Positions 16,804-24,548 of a stretch of DNA of 64,000 bases are shown here, piece after piece. Source of the DNA: Streptomyces reniochalinae (GTDB lineage: Bacteria > Actinomycetota > Actinomycetes > Streptomycetales > Streptomycetaceae); NCBI RefSeq assembly GCF_003323735.1, contig NZ_QOIM01000057.1:150862-214861 (forward strand), read 5' to 3'. The notes below the pieces were generated by a model. It was not told the origin of the DNA. It searched no databases and saw nothing but the letters and a program-made list of their open reading frames with translations. Each line of letters begins with the position of its first letter. The stretch's first letter is position 1. The translations under genes were made by a program, and so were the position numbers.

Positions 16804-17244
16804 ATGGGCGTGTTTGCGAAGATTCTCCGTCGTTCGTCCACCAAGTCAACACAGGACGCTTCCGAGGCCACCCCCGCGGAGGAAGCCGGAGCAGACACCT
16901 TCGCTCAGCGCGGAGCGCGGGACGGATCCGGACCAGACGGAACCGGATCGGGCGGGACCGGATCGGGCGACACCGGGCCGACGGGACCGGGTGCGGTGGC
17001 CGAAGGCGAGCAGAGTTCGGGGGAAAGGTCCTCCCGCGAGAGCCCGCCCGAGCGCAACTCCGCCCATACCGCTCCCCCGGCGCCCGAGAGCACCGGGACG
17101 AGCGGCGACGAGCCGGCGGCGGACGGCAGGGAGAGCAGGTCGGCGGCTAGGGTCGAGAACAGCGAGGGGACCGTCGGCATCCCCAAGCAGCAGTCAGCCG
17201 ACGAGGCCGCCGACAGCGAGACCGGGGACAACGCCCGCAATTAG
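16804..17244 (+). CDS. Small hydrophilic, probably disordered protein (conserved Streptomyces type)
   Basis: 146 residues. The N-terminus MGVFAKILRRSSTKS is basic and weakly amphipathic. The remainder is rich in Gly, Ser, Thr, Asp and Glu with short Gly-rich near-repeats (GTGSGGTGSGDTGPTGPG), and ends with EGTVGIPKQQSADEAAD. No fold or catalytic motif is visible. Close relatives in other Streptomyces genomes are, as I remember, labelled gliding motility protein, a label with no support in this sequence. The ATG at 16804 has GGAG five bases upstream. It is followed after 45 bases by the antitoxin-like gene in the same direction and is probably co-transcribed. The 182 bases before it, divergent from miaA, should hold the promoter. 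Confidence 0.7.
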   Translation: MGVFAKILRRSSTKSTQDASEATPAEEAGADTFAQRGARDGSGPDGTGSGGTGSGDTGPTGPGAVAEGEQSSGERSSRESPPERNSAHTAPPAPESTGTSGDEPAADGRESRSAARVENSEGTVGIPKQQSADEAADSETGDNARN

Positions 17245-17289
17245 ACCGTGCGGCCCCCGCCCGCACGGCATGGCAGGAAGGTGACCGCG

Positions 17290-17562
17290 ATGGGCTTCAT
17301 GGACAAGGTCAAGGGCATGCTGGGCCAGCATGGCGACAAGGTCCAGCAGGGGCTGGACAAGGCGGCGAAGGCCGCCGACTCCAGGACCAAGGGCAAGTAC
17401 AGCAGCCAGATCAGCAGCGGAACCCAGAAGGCCAAGGACGCCGCCCAGCGGCTGGCCGACGAAGGCCGCGGCCAGGGAGACCAGGGCGGCTCGGGAGGTG
17501 GCCCGACAGGCGGCGGGAGCGGTTCCGGTCCGACGGGCGGCGGGAGCAGCACAGGCCACTGA
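17290..17562 (+). CDS. Rv0909/MT0933-type antitoxin-like small protein
   Basis: 90 residues. MGFMDKVKGMLGQHGDKVQQGLDKAAKAADSRT... matches the short amphipathic-helix pattern of the MT0933-like antitoxin family, followed by TKGKYSSQI and a Gly/Ser/Thr tail with two copies of GPTGGGSGSG-like sequence. The name comes from a mycobacterial member paired with a toxin. Here I see no toxin gene beside it, because the neighbours are a disordered protein and a LigB-like protein. A true toxin-antitoxin role is therefore doubtful, and in streptomycetes many such proteins are solitary. The ATG at 17290 is preceded by AGGAAGGTGACC, a good ribosome site. Confidence 0.72.
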   Translation: MGFMDKVKGMLGQHGDKVQQGLDKAAKAADSRTKGKYSSQISSGTQKAKDAAQRLADEGRGQGDQGGSGGGPTGGGSGSGPTGGGSSTGH

Positions 17563-17764
17563 GCCACGCCTCCAGCGCCCCGGGGTGCCAACGGGCACCG
17601 GCCGGGCTCCGGCGCCTCGCAGCGGCCGCACGGGCTGCCGCAGCACTACGACAGCGGCGCGGCCGGGGTGTGGAGCGCACCCTCGGCCGCGCTGTGTGTG
17701 GGCCGGTTCCGATCCGCTTCCGGCCGCCACGGGCAGGCGCAGGGCCCGGAAGAGGTCGGGGTGG

Positions 17765-18472
17765 TCACGACCAGCCGGCGACGATGTATCCGACTCCGTA
17801 GGGCGCCTCGTCGTACAGGAGACGTCCGGCCAGCCCGGATCCCCGCGCGGCACCGGCGAGCGTCTGCCAGGAGGAGCGTCCGGCCGCGCCGAGGTCGTAG
17901 GCCAGCTCCTCGTCCAGTGCGAGCAGGGCCTCGGTGTCGGCGGCGCCCAGGGCCCGTGCGGCCTCTGCGTCGAACGCGGCGGCGCGCTCGTCGAAGTAGC
18001 CGGGGGCCTTCAGTGTGCGGCAGTTGCTGGCGTCGCCCATGACGAGCAGGGCGACACGGTCCGCGCTCGCCGCCAGTTCCTCACCCGCCTCCTGGCAGCG
18101 GGCCCGCGTCAAGGGCTCACCGACGCCGAGCCCTTCCACAGGGCAGCTCGTCCAGTCCGTACGGTCCAGCAGCCAGGCGCCGACCGCCAGGGACGGCGGA
18201 AGGTCGCGCCGGGCGGGCTCCCCCTTGCCGAGGCTCACTTCGAGATTGACGCCGAACCCGGCGAACGAGCCGCGGGCGCCCTGGGGATGGGCACCCCGAC
18301 CGGCCTGTTCGGCGGGGCCGATCACGTGGAGCCGGTCGGGACGGGCAGCCGCCAGGACGCCGATGGCGTCGTAGCAGGCGGCGCGGGCGGCGTCCATCTC
18401 GGGGGCGGCACCGCCCGCGACCTCGGGTACGAGCAGCGGGGGGCAGGGGCATACTGCTGCGGCGACAAGCAT
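17765..18472 (-). CDS. LigB-like class III extradiol dioxygenase-fold protein
   Basis: About 235 residues. MLVAAAVCPCPPLLVPEVAG at the start, HVIGPAEQ near 48, ALLVMGDASN near 153 and the closing YDEAPYGVGYIVAGW follow the pattern of Streptomyces proteins described as class III extradiol dioxygenase subunit B-like. That fold also includes DOPA-dioxygenase-like and Memo-like proteins. I cannot see the full set of iron-binding His/Glu residues, so enzymatic activity is uncertain. The ATG at 18472 lacks a good ribosome site; I chose it because it precedes the conserved N-terminus. It lies downstream of miaB on the same strand (213-base gap). This neighbourhood is conserved as I recall it, but gives no proven function. 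Confidence 0.75.
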   Translation of the reverse strand: MLVAAAVCPCPPLLVPEVAGGAAPEMDAARAACYDAIGVLAAARPDRLHVIGPAEQAGRGAHPQGARGSFAGFGVNLEVSLGKGEPARRDLPPSLAVGAWLLDRTDWTSCPVEGLGVGEPLTRARCQEAGEELAASADRVALLVMGDASNCRTLKAPGYFDERAAAFDAEAARALGAADTEALLALDEELAYDLGAAGRSSWQTLAGAARGSGLAGRLLYDEAPYGVGYIVAGWS

Positions 18473-18685
18473 GGCGCGCAGCTTAAGTGCCCGCACACCA
18501 CTTCCCACCCAGCCCGGGCCGAGACTCACCCGCGCGTGCGAGAACCCCATGAACGGGTGACGGCATGAACGGGTGGACGGCCCGGCAGCGACGTGCGCGC
18601 CCCATCTCGCCCGCGCGGAGCGAGGGTTGCGGCCGGCGGTTCAGGCGGGTGCGGGCCCGTGGGTCAGGCGGACGCGGTCCGCGGT

Positions 18686-20230
18686 TCAGGCAGGGCAGCA
18701 GCCGCCGGTGGCCGCGGACTGCGGATCGGGGACGCCGACCGTGGGCAGGCCGAGCATCACGCCGCTGCCCTGCTGCCCCGGGGCGGCCTCGGCCGCGGTA
18801 CGGCGCTCCCAGGCGTCGCCCGCGCGCGTGCGGCGCACCGCCTTGGCGGGGCCCTCGGCGAGCAGGTGGTGGGGCGCGGCGTAGGTGATCTCGACCGTCA
18901 CCATGTCGCCGGGACGCACCGGTTCCTGCGGCCGGGTGAAGTGCACCAGCCGGTTGTCGGGGGCACGGCCCGACAACCGCTGGGTGGCGTCGTCCTTGCG
19001 GCCCTCGCCCTCGGCGACCATCAGCTCCAGGGTGCGGCCGACCTGCTTCTTATTCTCCGCCCAGGAGATCTCCTCCTGGAGTTCCACGAGGCGTTCGTAG
19101 CGCTCCTGGACGACCTCCTTGGGGATCTGCCCGGCCATGTCGGCGGCGGGCGTACCGGGACGCTTGCTGTACTGGAAGGTGAACGCCTGGGCGAACCGGG
19201 CCTCACGGACGACGTGCAGCGTCTCGGCGAAGTCCTCCTCGGTCTCGCCGGGGAAGCCGACGATGATGTCGGTGGAGATCGCGGCCTCGGGGATGGCGGC
19301 GCGGACCTTCTCGATGATGCCGAGGAAGCGCTCCTGCCGGTAGGAGCGGCGCATCGCCTTGAGCACGCGGGACGAGCCGGACTGGAGCGGCATGTGGAGC
19401 TGCGGCATCACGTTGGGCGTCTCGGCCATGGCGGCGATGACGTCGTCGGTGAAGTCGCGGGGGTGCGGCGAGGTGAAACGGACGCGCTCCAGCCCGTCGA
19501 TACGGCCACAGGCGCGCAGCAGCTTGCTGAAGGCCTCACGGTCACCGATGTCGGAGCCGTAGGCGTTGACGTTCTGGCCGAGCAGGGTGATCTCGGTGAC
19601 GCCCTCGTCGACCAGTGCCTCGATCTCGGCGAGGATGTCACCGGGCCGGCGGTCCTTCTCCTTCCCGCGCAGCTGCGGGACGATGCAGAAGGTGCACGTG
19701 TTGTTGCAGCCCACGGAGATGGACACCCAGGCCGCGTAGGCGCTTTCGCGGCGGGTGGGCAGCGTGGAGGGGAACGCCTCCAGGGATTCGGCGATCTCGA
19801 CCTGCGCCTCGCTGCGCAGCCGGGCCCGCTCCAGCAGCACGGGTAGCTTGCCGACGTTGTGGGTGCCGAAGACGACGTCGACCCAGGGGGCCTTCTTGAC
19901 GATGGTGTCGCGGTCCTTCTGGGCCAGGCAGCCGCCGACGGCGATCTGCATACCGGGACGCGCGGCCTTCTTCGGAGCGAGTTGGCCGAGGTTGCCGTAG
20001 AGCCGGTTGTCGGCGTTCTCGCGGACGGCGCAGGTGTTGAAGACGACGACGTCTGCGGCGTCGGCGTCCTGGGGCGCGCGTACGTATCCGGCGCCCTCCA
20101 AAAGTCCCGCCATCCGCTCGGAGTCATGGACGTTCATCTGGCACCCGAAGGTGCGCACCTCGTACGTCCCCTTGACGTCCTGGACGGCCGTGTGGACGTC
20201 CGCTGTCTGACTCCGGTCGCTACTGCTCAT
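18686..20230 (-). CDS. miaB: tRNA-2-methylthio-N6-dimethylallyladenosine synthase MiaB
   Basis: 514 residues. MiaB is a radical-SAM methylthiotransferase that adds the 2-methylthio group to i6A37 made by MiaA. All three domains are visible. The UPF0004 domain has its three cluster cysteines in RTFGCQMNVHDSER, VFNTCAVREN and AVGGCLAQKDRD. The radical-SAM core has CNNTCTFCIVPQLRGKE near 173. A TRAM-like domain lies at about 390-460, followed by a ~50-residue tail ending in GGCCPA. I prefer the ATG at 20230 (MSSSDRSQT); the frame is open further upstream but without conservation, and no strong ribosome site is visible. Single unit between the RsbW-type ATPase and the LigB-like gene. Confidence 0.95.
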   Translation of the reverse strand: MSSSDRSQTADVHTAVQDVKGTYEVRTFGCQMNVHDSERMAGLLEGAGYVRAPQDADAADVVVFNTCAVRENADNRLYGNLGQLAPKKAARPGMQIAVGGCLAQKDRDTIVKKAPWVDVVFGTHNVGKLPVLLERARLRSEAQVEIAESLEAFPSTLPTRRESAYAAWVSISVGCNNTCTFCIVPQLRGKEKDRRPGDILAEIEALVDEGVTEITLLGQNVNAYGSDIGDREAFSKLLRACGRIDGLERVRFTSPHPRDFTDDVIAAMAETPNVMPQLHMPLQSGSSRVLKAMRRSYRQERFLGIIEKVRAAIPEAAISTDIIVGFPGETEEDFAETLHVVREARFAQAFTFQYSKRPGTPAADMAGQIPKEVVQERYERLVELQEEISWAENKKQVGRTLELMVAEGEGRKDDATQRLSGRAPDNRLVHFTRPQEPVRPGDMVTVEITYAAPHHLLAEGPAKAVRRTRAGDAWERRTAAEAAPGQQGSGVMLGLPTVGVPDPQSAATGGCCPA

Positions 20231-20325
20231 GCCACAAGGGTAGGCGTTCTCACAGACGCCCTCGGCCGGGTGGGACAGGCGCACCAGGCGACCGCCGGGA
20301 CACTGTGAGGCAGATCACCGCTCGG

Positions 20326-20934
20326 TCACTCCGGGACGGGTTCGTCCGCCAGCCGCAGGGTCGCCCAGACGGTGTTGCCGGTGGTCAGGGAAGAGGCCCG
20401 GACCCCCCAGTCGGCGGCGAGGGCGGCCACGATGCACAGCCCGCGACCGCTCTCGTCCGCGGCCTCGCCCTGCTGGAGCTGTGGCTCCTCGCCGCCCTCG
20501 GCCGGATCGTGGACCTCGAGGCGGAGCAGCGGAGCGGCTGTGCCAAGCGGCCCCACTGCCGCACGGCAGACCAGTTGGGCCTCGGGCAGGCAGCGGGTGT
20601 GCACGACGGCGTTGGTGGCCAGTTCGGAGAGCAGCAGCACCGCGTCGTCAGCTGTCGCGGAGGGTATCGGCGGATCGTGCCGCTCACCCAGCCACCGGGT
20701 GAACGCGGCGCGCGCCCGTGCGATGTTCTGCTCCCGTGCGGGAAATCTCAGCTGCCAGCCCGGGTCGGACGAGTTCGTGGGCGGCACGGACGGGTTGCCG
20801 GAGCCGCCGGTGAAAGCGGTGGAGGAGGCTGCTGCGGGGTCCCTGCGGGCGGGGGCGGCGTACACCTGGGGGGCGCCTTCCGTCGGGCTGGTCCCGGCCC
20901 GCGGCGGGGCCGTGACACGTCGTCTGCCTGTCAC
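20326..20934 (-). CDS. RsbW-type ATP-binding regulatory protein (HATPase_c_2)
   Basis: 202 residues. After a disordered, Pro/Ala-rich N-terminus (about 1-60), the protein carries a single GHKL ATPase domain: ADDAVLLLSELATNAVVHT (N box), LRLEVHDPAEGG (G1-like), SGRGLCIVAALAADWGV (G2) and GNTVWATLRL. This is the solitary anti-sigma-factor-kinase-like class that is abundant in Streptomyces and often binds a partner sigma factor or anti-anti-sigma factor. None is encoded next to it. The GTG at 20934 has AGGGG upstream. It is divergent from the TAXI gene with a shared 132-base promoter region and lies 95 bases upstream of miaB in the same direction. Target unknown. Confidence 0.85.
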   Translation of the reverse strand: MTGRRRVTAPPRAGTSPTEGAPQVYAAPARRDPAAASSTAFTGGSGNPSVPPTNSSDPGWQLRFPAREQNIARARAAFTRWLGERHDPPIPSATADDAVLLLSELATNAVVHTRCLPEAQLVCRAAVGPLGTAAPLLRLEVHDPAEGGEEPQLQQGEAADESGRGLCIVAALAADWGVRASSLTTGNTVWATLRLADEPVPE

Positions 20935-21066
20935 TATGGCCCCTACCGTTCCACTCAGCAAGCGACAGTGTGAAAATTGCACTTCGTGACAGGTGGCCGT
21001 CCGCGTGCGGCGCACGTGAGCCCGGCCACTCCCCTCTCCCCCGACTTGCTGGCAGTATCCCCTTCC

Positions 21067-22101
21067 ATGCCCAGCCTGCGTCCGCGGACCGCCTCCCGCC
21101 CGGTGTTCGGTCCGGACGGGCTCGCTGCCGGCCGCCCCCGCATCCTGTGGGGCTCGGCCGCCGTGCTCGTGGTGTGCGGACTGCTGGCATGGTGGCTGAT
21201 GCCCGCCCGCGCGCCGGCTCCCAGCGGCGAGATCACCTTCGCCACAGGTGTGCGGACAGGCGTGTACGAGCGCTACGGCGCTCTCTTCAAACAGCGGCTG
21301 GCCCGCGATTTGCCCCAGGTGGAGCTGACGCTGCAGCACAGCCAGGGGTCGGTGCAGAACGTGGCACGGGTCGCCTCGGGCAAGGCGGACTTCACCATCA
21401 CCGCCTCCGACGCACTGGCCACCTACCAGCAGGAGGGTGGCAAGGACGCCTCGCGCATCCGGGCCTGTGCCCGGCTCTACGACGACTACATGCACCTGGT
21501 CGTGCCCAGGGACTCCCCGGTGAGCAGCGCCAAGGACCTCAAGGGGATGCGTGTCGGCGTCGGTGAGAAGAGCTCGGGGGTGTCCCTGGTGACCAGCCGG
21601 CTGCTCCAGGCCGCGGGCCTGGACATGGAGCACGACGTCCATCCGGTGCGAGAGGGCATCGACCGGATGCCCGCCCTGCTGGCCGCGGGGAAGCTCGATG
21701 CGTTCTTCTGGTCGGGCGGACTGCCGACGGGCGCCATCGAGCGCCTGGCGGAGCGGACGGACATCCGGCTGGTCCAGCTCGGGGACCTGCTCCCGCGGCT
21801 GCACGAACAAGGGCGCAGAACGGGCTACTACCGCGCTGCTGTGATGGCGCCGGACGCGTACCCGACGGTGCAGCGGGGCCGGTCCGTCAAGACAGTGGCC
21901 ATCGCCAACCTCCTGGTGACCACGGACCGCACCGACCCCGCGCTGACGGAGGGCATCACCCGCTCGGTCATCAAGAGCAGGGACCAGATAGGGCGCGAGG
22001 TGCACGCGGCCCAGAAGGTCGACCTGCGCACCGCCATCTACACCGACCCCGTCCCGCTGCACGAAGGGGCACGGCGCTACTACCGTTCGGCCAAACCCTG
22101 A
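21067..22101 (+). CDS. TAXI-family solute-binding protein, membrane-anchored
   Basis: 344 residues. An N-terminal transmembrane anchor (ILWGSAAVLVVCGLLAWWLM, about 30-50) is followed by a TAXI-type substrate-binding domain: ITFATGVRTGVYERYG, LQHSQGSVQNVARVASGKADFTI, DLKGMRVGVGEKSSGVSLV, and MPALLAAGKLDAFFWSGGLP. TAXI proteins normally feed TRAP transporters, but no TRAP permease (DctQ/DctM type) gene is present in the window. Its 3' end overlaps the 3' end of the gluK sensor kinase by 22 bases, tail to tail. One structurally studied family member, from Thermus, was reported to bind glutamate or glutamine. With the glutamate genes next door, a role in glutamate sensing is plausible but unproven. 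ATG at 21067 chosen; ribosome site weak. Confidence 0.88.
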   Translation: MPSLRPRTASRPVFGPDGLAAGRPRILWGSAAVLVVCGLLAWWLMPARAPAPSGEITFATGVRTGVYERYGALFKQRLARDLPQVELTLQHSQGSVQNVARVASGKADFTITASDALATYQQEGGKDASRIRACARLYDDYMHLVVPRDSPVSSAKDLKGMRVGVGEKSSGVSLVTSRLLQAAGLDMEHDVHPVREGIDRMPALLAAGKLDAFFWSGGLPTGAIERLAERTDIRLVQLGDLLPRLHEQGRRTGYYRAAVMAPDAYPTVQRGRSVKTVAIANLLVTTDRTDPALTEGITRSVIKSRDQIGREVHAAQKVDLRTAIYTDPVPLHEGARRYYRSAKP

Positions 22102-23528
22102 CCCGCCGCCTCCGGCGCCTCCCGCGGGATAGTGATCAGCACACGCAGCCCCGCGGGGGAGTTGTGCGCGAAGGAGAGCCCCGCACCGCTGCCGGCGAGC
22201 AGGGCACGGGTGATGGACAGGCCCAGGCCCGACCCGGAGACGTTCTGGTGGCGCCCGCTGCGCCAGAAGCGGTCGCCCACCCGCTCCAGTTCCTCGTCGG
22301 TCAGCCCGGGGCCGCCGTCCCGCGTCTCGACGGTCACCTGGTCGCCCTCCGCACGGACGGTGACGGTGACCGTGCCGCCGTCCGGGGAGAACTTCACGGC
22401 GTTGTCGACGACCGCGTCCAGCGCGCTGGACAGCGCCACCGGGTCCGCCCACCCGGTGGCCGCCGCCTGCCCGGCCGAGGTGAGCGTCACGCCCCGGCGT
22501 TCGGCGCTGGGCCGCCAGGAGGCGACTCGCTCGGCGGCGATCTCGGCGACATCGGTCAGCACGACGTGTGACGCGTCGCTGTGTTCCGCGGAAGCCAGGT
22601 CCAGCAGGTCGTCGAGCACCCGGGCCAGCCGCTTCCCCTCCGCCCGCACCGAGGCCATTTCCTCGTTGCCCTCCGGCAACTCCAGGGCGAGCAGTTCGAT
22701 GCGCAACAGGAGCGCGGAGAGCGGGTTGCGCAACTGGTGGGAGGCGTCGGCGACGAAGGCACGCTGCTGTTCCAGCGCCCCCTCCACGTTGCCCGCCATC
22801 TCGTTGAAGGAGTGCGCGAGCCTGCGCAGCTCGGGTGGGCCGACCGAGGCGACGACGCGCGAGGCGAACCTGCCCGTGGCGATCTCGTGCGTGGCGCGGT
22901 CCAAAGTGCGCACCGGCTTGAGGACCCAGCCGGTGAGCCGCAGCGCAGCCCCGACCGCCAGCAGCATGGCGGCGGCCTCACCGACGGCGATGGCCAGCCA
23001 GCCGCGGAGTATGCGCGAGCGCATCGGGCCCGTGGGCGAGTCGGTGAGCACCACGGCCGCCACGTCGCCGTCCCTGATGACCGGAGAGGCCACCGCGATC
23101 CGTCCCTCCCGCTGCCAGGGCCACACCTGGGGCGGATCGTGGCTGCGGCGCCCGGCCAGCGCCTCGGCGTACGCCCGCGCCCCGTCCGGTCTTTCGCCCT
23201 GCGAGGCGGCCTCGCTGTCAGGGGGCACCCGCCAGTCGCGGGGGGAGGCGGCCATGGTGCGGCCGTCCCGGTAGAAGACGCCGGCGCGGATGCCGTAGAG
23301 GTCCCGGTAGCGGTCCAACTCGTGCTGGAGGGTGGCCCGGCGCTCGTCGGGCAGGCTGGTGGAGGTGACGAACTGGGCGAGGGCGGCGAACCGCGCCGTG
23401 TCGTCGATCCGGTCGACCACCACGCGCTGCTGTTCGGCCTGTGCCTGACTGGCGGCCAGCGGGAAACCGAGCGCGAGCAAAACCCCTGCCAGCAGGATGA
23501 GGAGAAGAGGGAGAAGGCGGCTGCGCAC
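22080..23528 (-). CDS. gluK: Sensor histidine kinase, GluK-type
   Basis: 482 residues. A first membrane helix (LLPLLLILLAGVLLALGFPL, residues ~5-25), an extracytoplasmic domain (about 30-168), a second helix (LAIAVGEAAAMLLAVGAAL), HAMP (to ~240), HisKA with the phospho-acceptor His near 258 (DASHQLRNPLSALLLR), and HATPase_c with DNAVKFSPDGG, DGGPGL and GSGLGLSITRALL. GTG start at 23528. The response regulator gene lies 27 bases upstream on the same strand, so they are an operon. Position beside gluABCD and the divergent orientation match S. coelicolor gluR-gluK, the glutamate-sensing pair known to control glutamate uptake. That identification rests on context plus family, not on a sequence comparison. 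Confidence 0.88.
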   Translation of the reverse strand: MRSRLLPLLLILLAGVLLALGFPLAASQAQAEQQRVVVDRIDDTARFAALAQFVTSTSLPDERRATLQHELDRYRDLYGIRAGVFYRDGRTMAASPRDWRVPPDSEAASQGERPDGARAYAEALAGRRSHDPPQVWPWQREGRIAVASPVIRDGDVAAVVLTDSPTGPMRSRILRGWLAIAVGEAAAMLLAVGAALRLTGWVLKPVRTLDRATHEIATGRFASRVVASVGPPELRRLAHSFNEMAGNVEGALEQQRAFVADASHQLRNPLSALLLRIELLALELPEGNEEMASVRAEGKRLARVLDDLLDLASAEHSDASHVVLTDVAEIAAERVASWRPSAERRGVTLTSAGQAAATGWADPVALSSALDAVVDNAVKFSPDGGTVTVTVRAEGDQVTVETRDGGPGLTDEELERVGDRFWRSGRHQNVSGSGLGLSITRALLAGSGAGLSFAHNSPAGLRVLITIPREAPEAAGQGLAER

Positions 23529-23555
23529 TGTGGATGTCTCCGCACCAGGCCCGGC

Positions 23556-24296
23556 TCAGACGCCCTGCGCTGCCATGCGGTAGCCGACGCCGCGCACCGT
23601 CTCTATGAGCGCGGGCCGCTGCAGCTTGGCACGCAGCGAGGCGACGTGCACCTCCAGGGTGCGTCCGGTCCCCTCCCAGCTGGTACGCCAGACCTCACTG
23701 ATGATCTGTTCCCTCCGGAAGACCACGCCGGGCCGCTGGGCGAGCAGCGCGAGCAGGTCGAACTCCTTGCGGGTGAGCGGCACCGTCGCGCCGTCGACAC
23801 TCACCTGCCGGGTGGGCAGCTCGATGGTGACGGCCCCGAGCCGGATCGTGCCGGCCGCGCCCGTACCGTCAGAACCCGCCTCCTGCGGCGTGCCGTTCCC
23901 TTGCGGCGCTCCGCCCTCCCCGGCGGATCCGCGGCGGCTGACGGCGTGGATGCGGGCCAGCAACTCTCCCATGTCGTACGGCTTGACGACGTAGTCGTCG
24001 GCTCCGAGGTTGAGGCCGTGGATGCGCGACCGTACGTCGGCACGCGCGGTCACCATGATCACCGGGGTGGTGCTGCTGCGGCGGATGCGCCCGCACACCT
24101 CGAAACCGTCCTGGTCGGGCAGGCCCAGGTCCAGCAGGACGACGGCGAAACCCGGCCGCGGCCGCTCACCCACCAGCAGCTCCTGTAGCGCCTCCGCGCC
24201 GCTGCGCACATGGGTCACCTCGAAGCCGTGCCGCGCCAGCACGGCGGAGAGCGCGGCAGCGACACGGTCGTCGTCCTCGACGAGCAGCAGTCTCAC
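23556..24296 (-). CDS. gluR: OmpR/PhoB-family response regulator, GluR-type
   Basis: 246 residues. The receiver domain has the acidic cluster VEDDD at 6-10, phospho-acceptor Asp56 in VVLLDLGLPDQDG, the switch Thr in MVTARAD, and Lys in YVVKPYDMGE. A Gly/Ala-rich linker (about 122-148) leads to a winged-helix DNA-binding domain with LTRKEFDLLALLAQRPGVV and ETVRGVGYRM. Start is ATG at 24296. It is the first gene of the gluR-gluK operon and is divergent from gluA. In S. coelicolor GluR activates gluABCD when GluK senses glutamate; the 252-base region between gluR and gluA should hold its binding sites. Confidence 0.9.
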   Translation of the reverse strand: MRLLLVEDDDRVAAALSAVLARHGFEVTHVRSGAEALQELLVGERPRPGFAVVLLDLGLPDQDGFEVCGRIRRSSTTPVIMVTARADVRSRIHGLNLGADDYVVKPYDMGELLARIHAVSRRGSAGEGGAPQGNGTPQEAGSDGTGAAGTIRLGAVTIELPTRQVSVDGATVPLTRKEFDLLALLAQRPGVVFRREQIISEVWRTSWEGTGRTLEVHVASLRAKLQRPALIETVRGVGYRMAAQGV

Positions 24297-24463
24297 CCGG
24301 CGCCCTCCTTCCCCGCTCGTCCTGTCCGTGCCGATTGCTCCGACAGAGCATCCATTCCCATCGGCGCAGGTGAGTCAAGGGCTCCCCGGCCCGCCAGTAC
24401 ATCCGTTACGCAGCCGGTACCGTCCCCTTTACCCAGTGTGCCCGGTTGCAGCCGGATCGTTAT

Positions 24464-24487
24464 GCTCAATTTCAGCTCAGATGTAAT
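24464..24487 (+). promoter_or_regulatory. Candidate GluR operator (11-bp-spaced direct repeat) and -10 element upstream of gluA
   Basis: Two direct copies of GCTCA (24464-24468 and 24475-24479) are spaced 11 bp apart, the helical spacing typical of OmpR/PhoB-family regulators. Immediately downstream is TGTAAT (24482-24487), a 5/6 match to a -10 hexamer, with no good -35 at the right distance, as expected for an activator-dependent promoter. The repeats lie between the -35 and -10 positions, which is unusual for activation, so the assignment is tentative. The start of gluA is about 60 bases downstream. Confidence 0.35.
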
Positions 24488-24513
24488 GACGGTCACGCAG
24501 GCGGCTCACTAGG

Positions 24514-24534
24514 GTCCTCGCAACCGACGAGGAC
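24514..24534 (+). promoter_or_regulatory. 7-bp inverted repeat in the gluA leader just before the ribosome site
   Basis: GTCCTCG (24514-24520) and its exact complement CGAGGAC (24528-24534) flank a 7-base spacer. The repeat abuts the CGGAG ribosome site of gluA (start 24549). It could be a small RNA hairpin tuning translation or an operator half; the sequence alone does not decide. Confidence 0.4.
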
Positions 24535-24548
24535 GGAGCTACACGCCG

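Noticed and set aside
20326..22452. 708-codon minus-strand frame through the TAXI gene
   Set aside because: Only its last ~200 codons (20326-20934) have the GHKL ATPase motifs; the upstream part is antisense to the TAXI gene and has no recognisable sequence.
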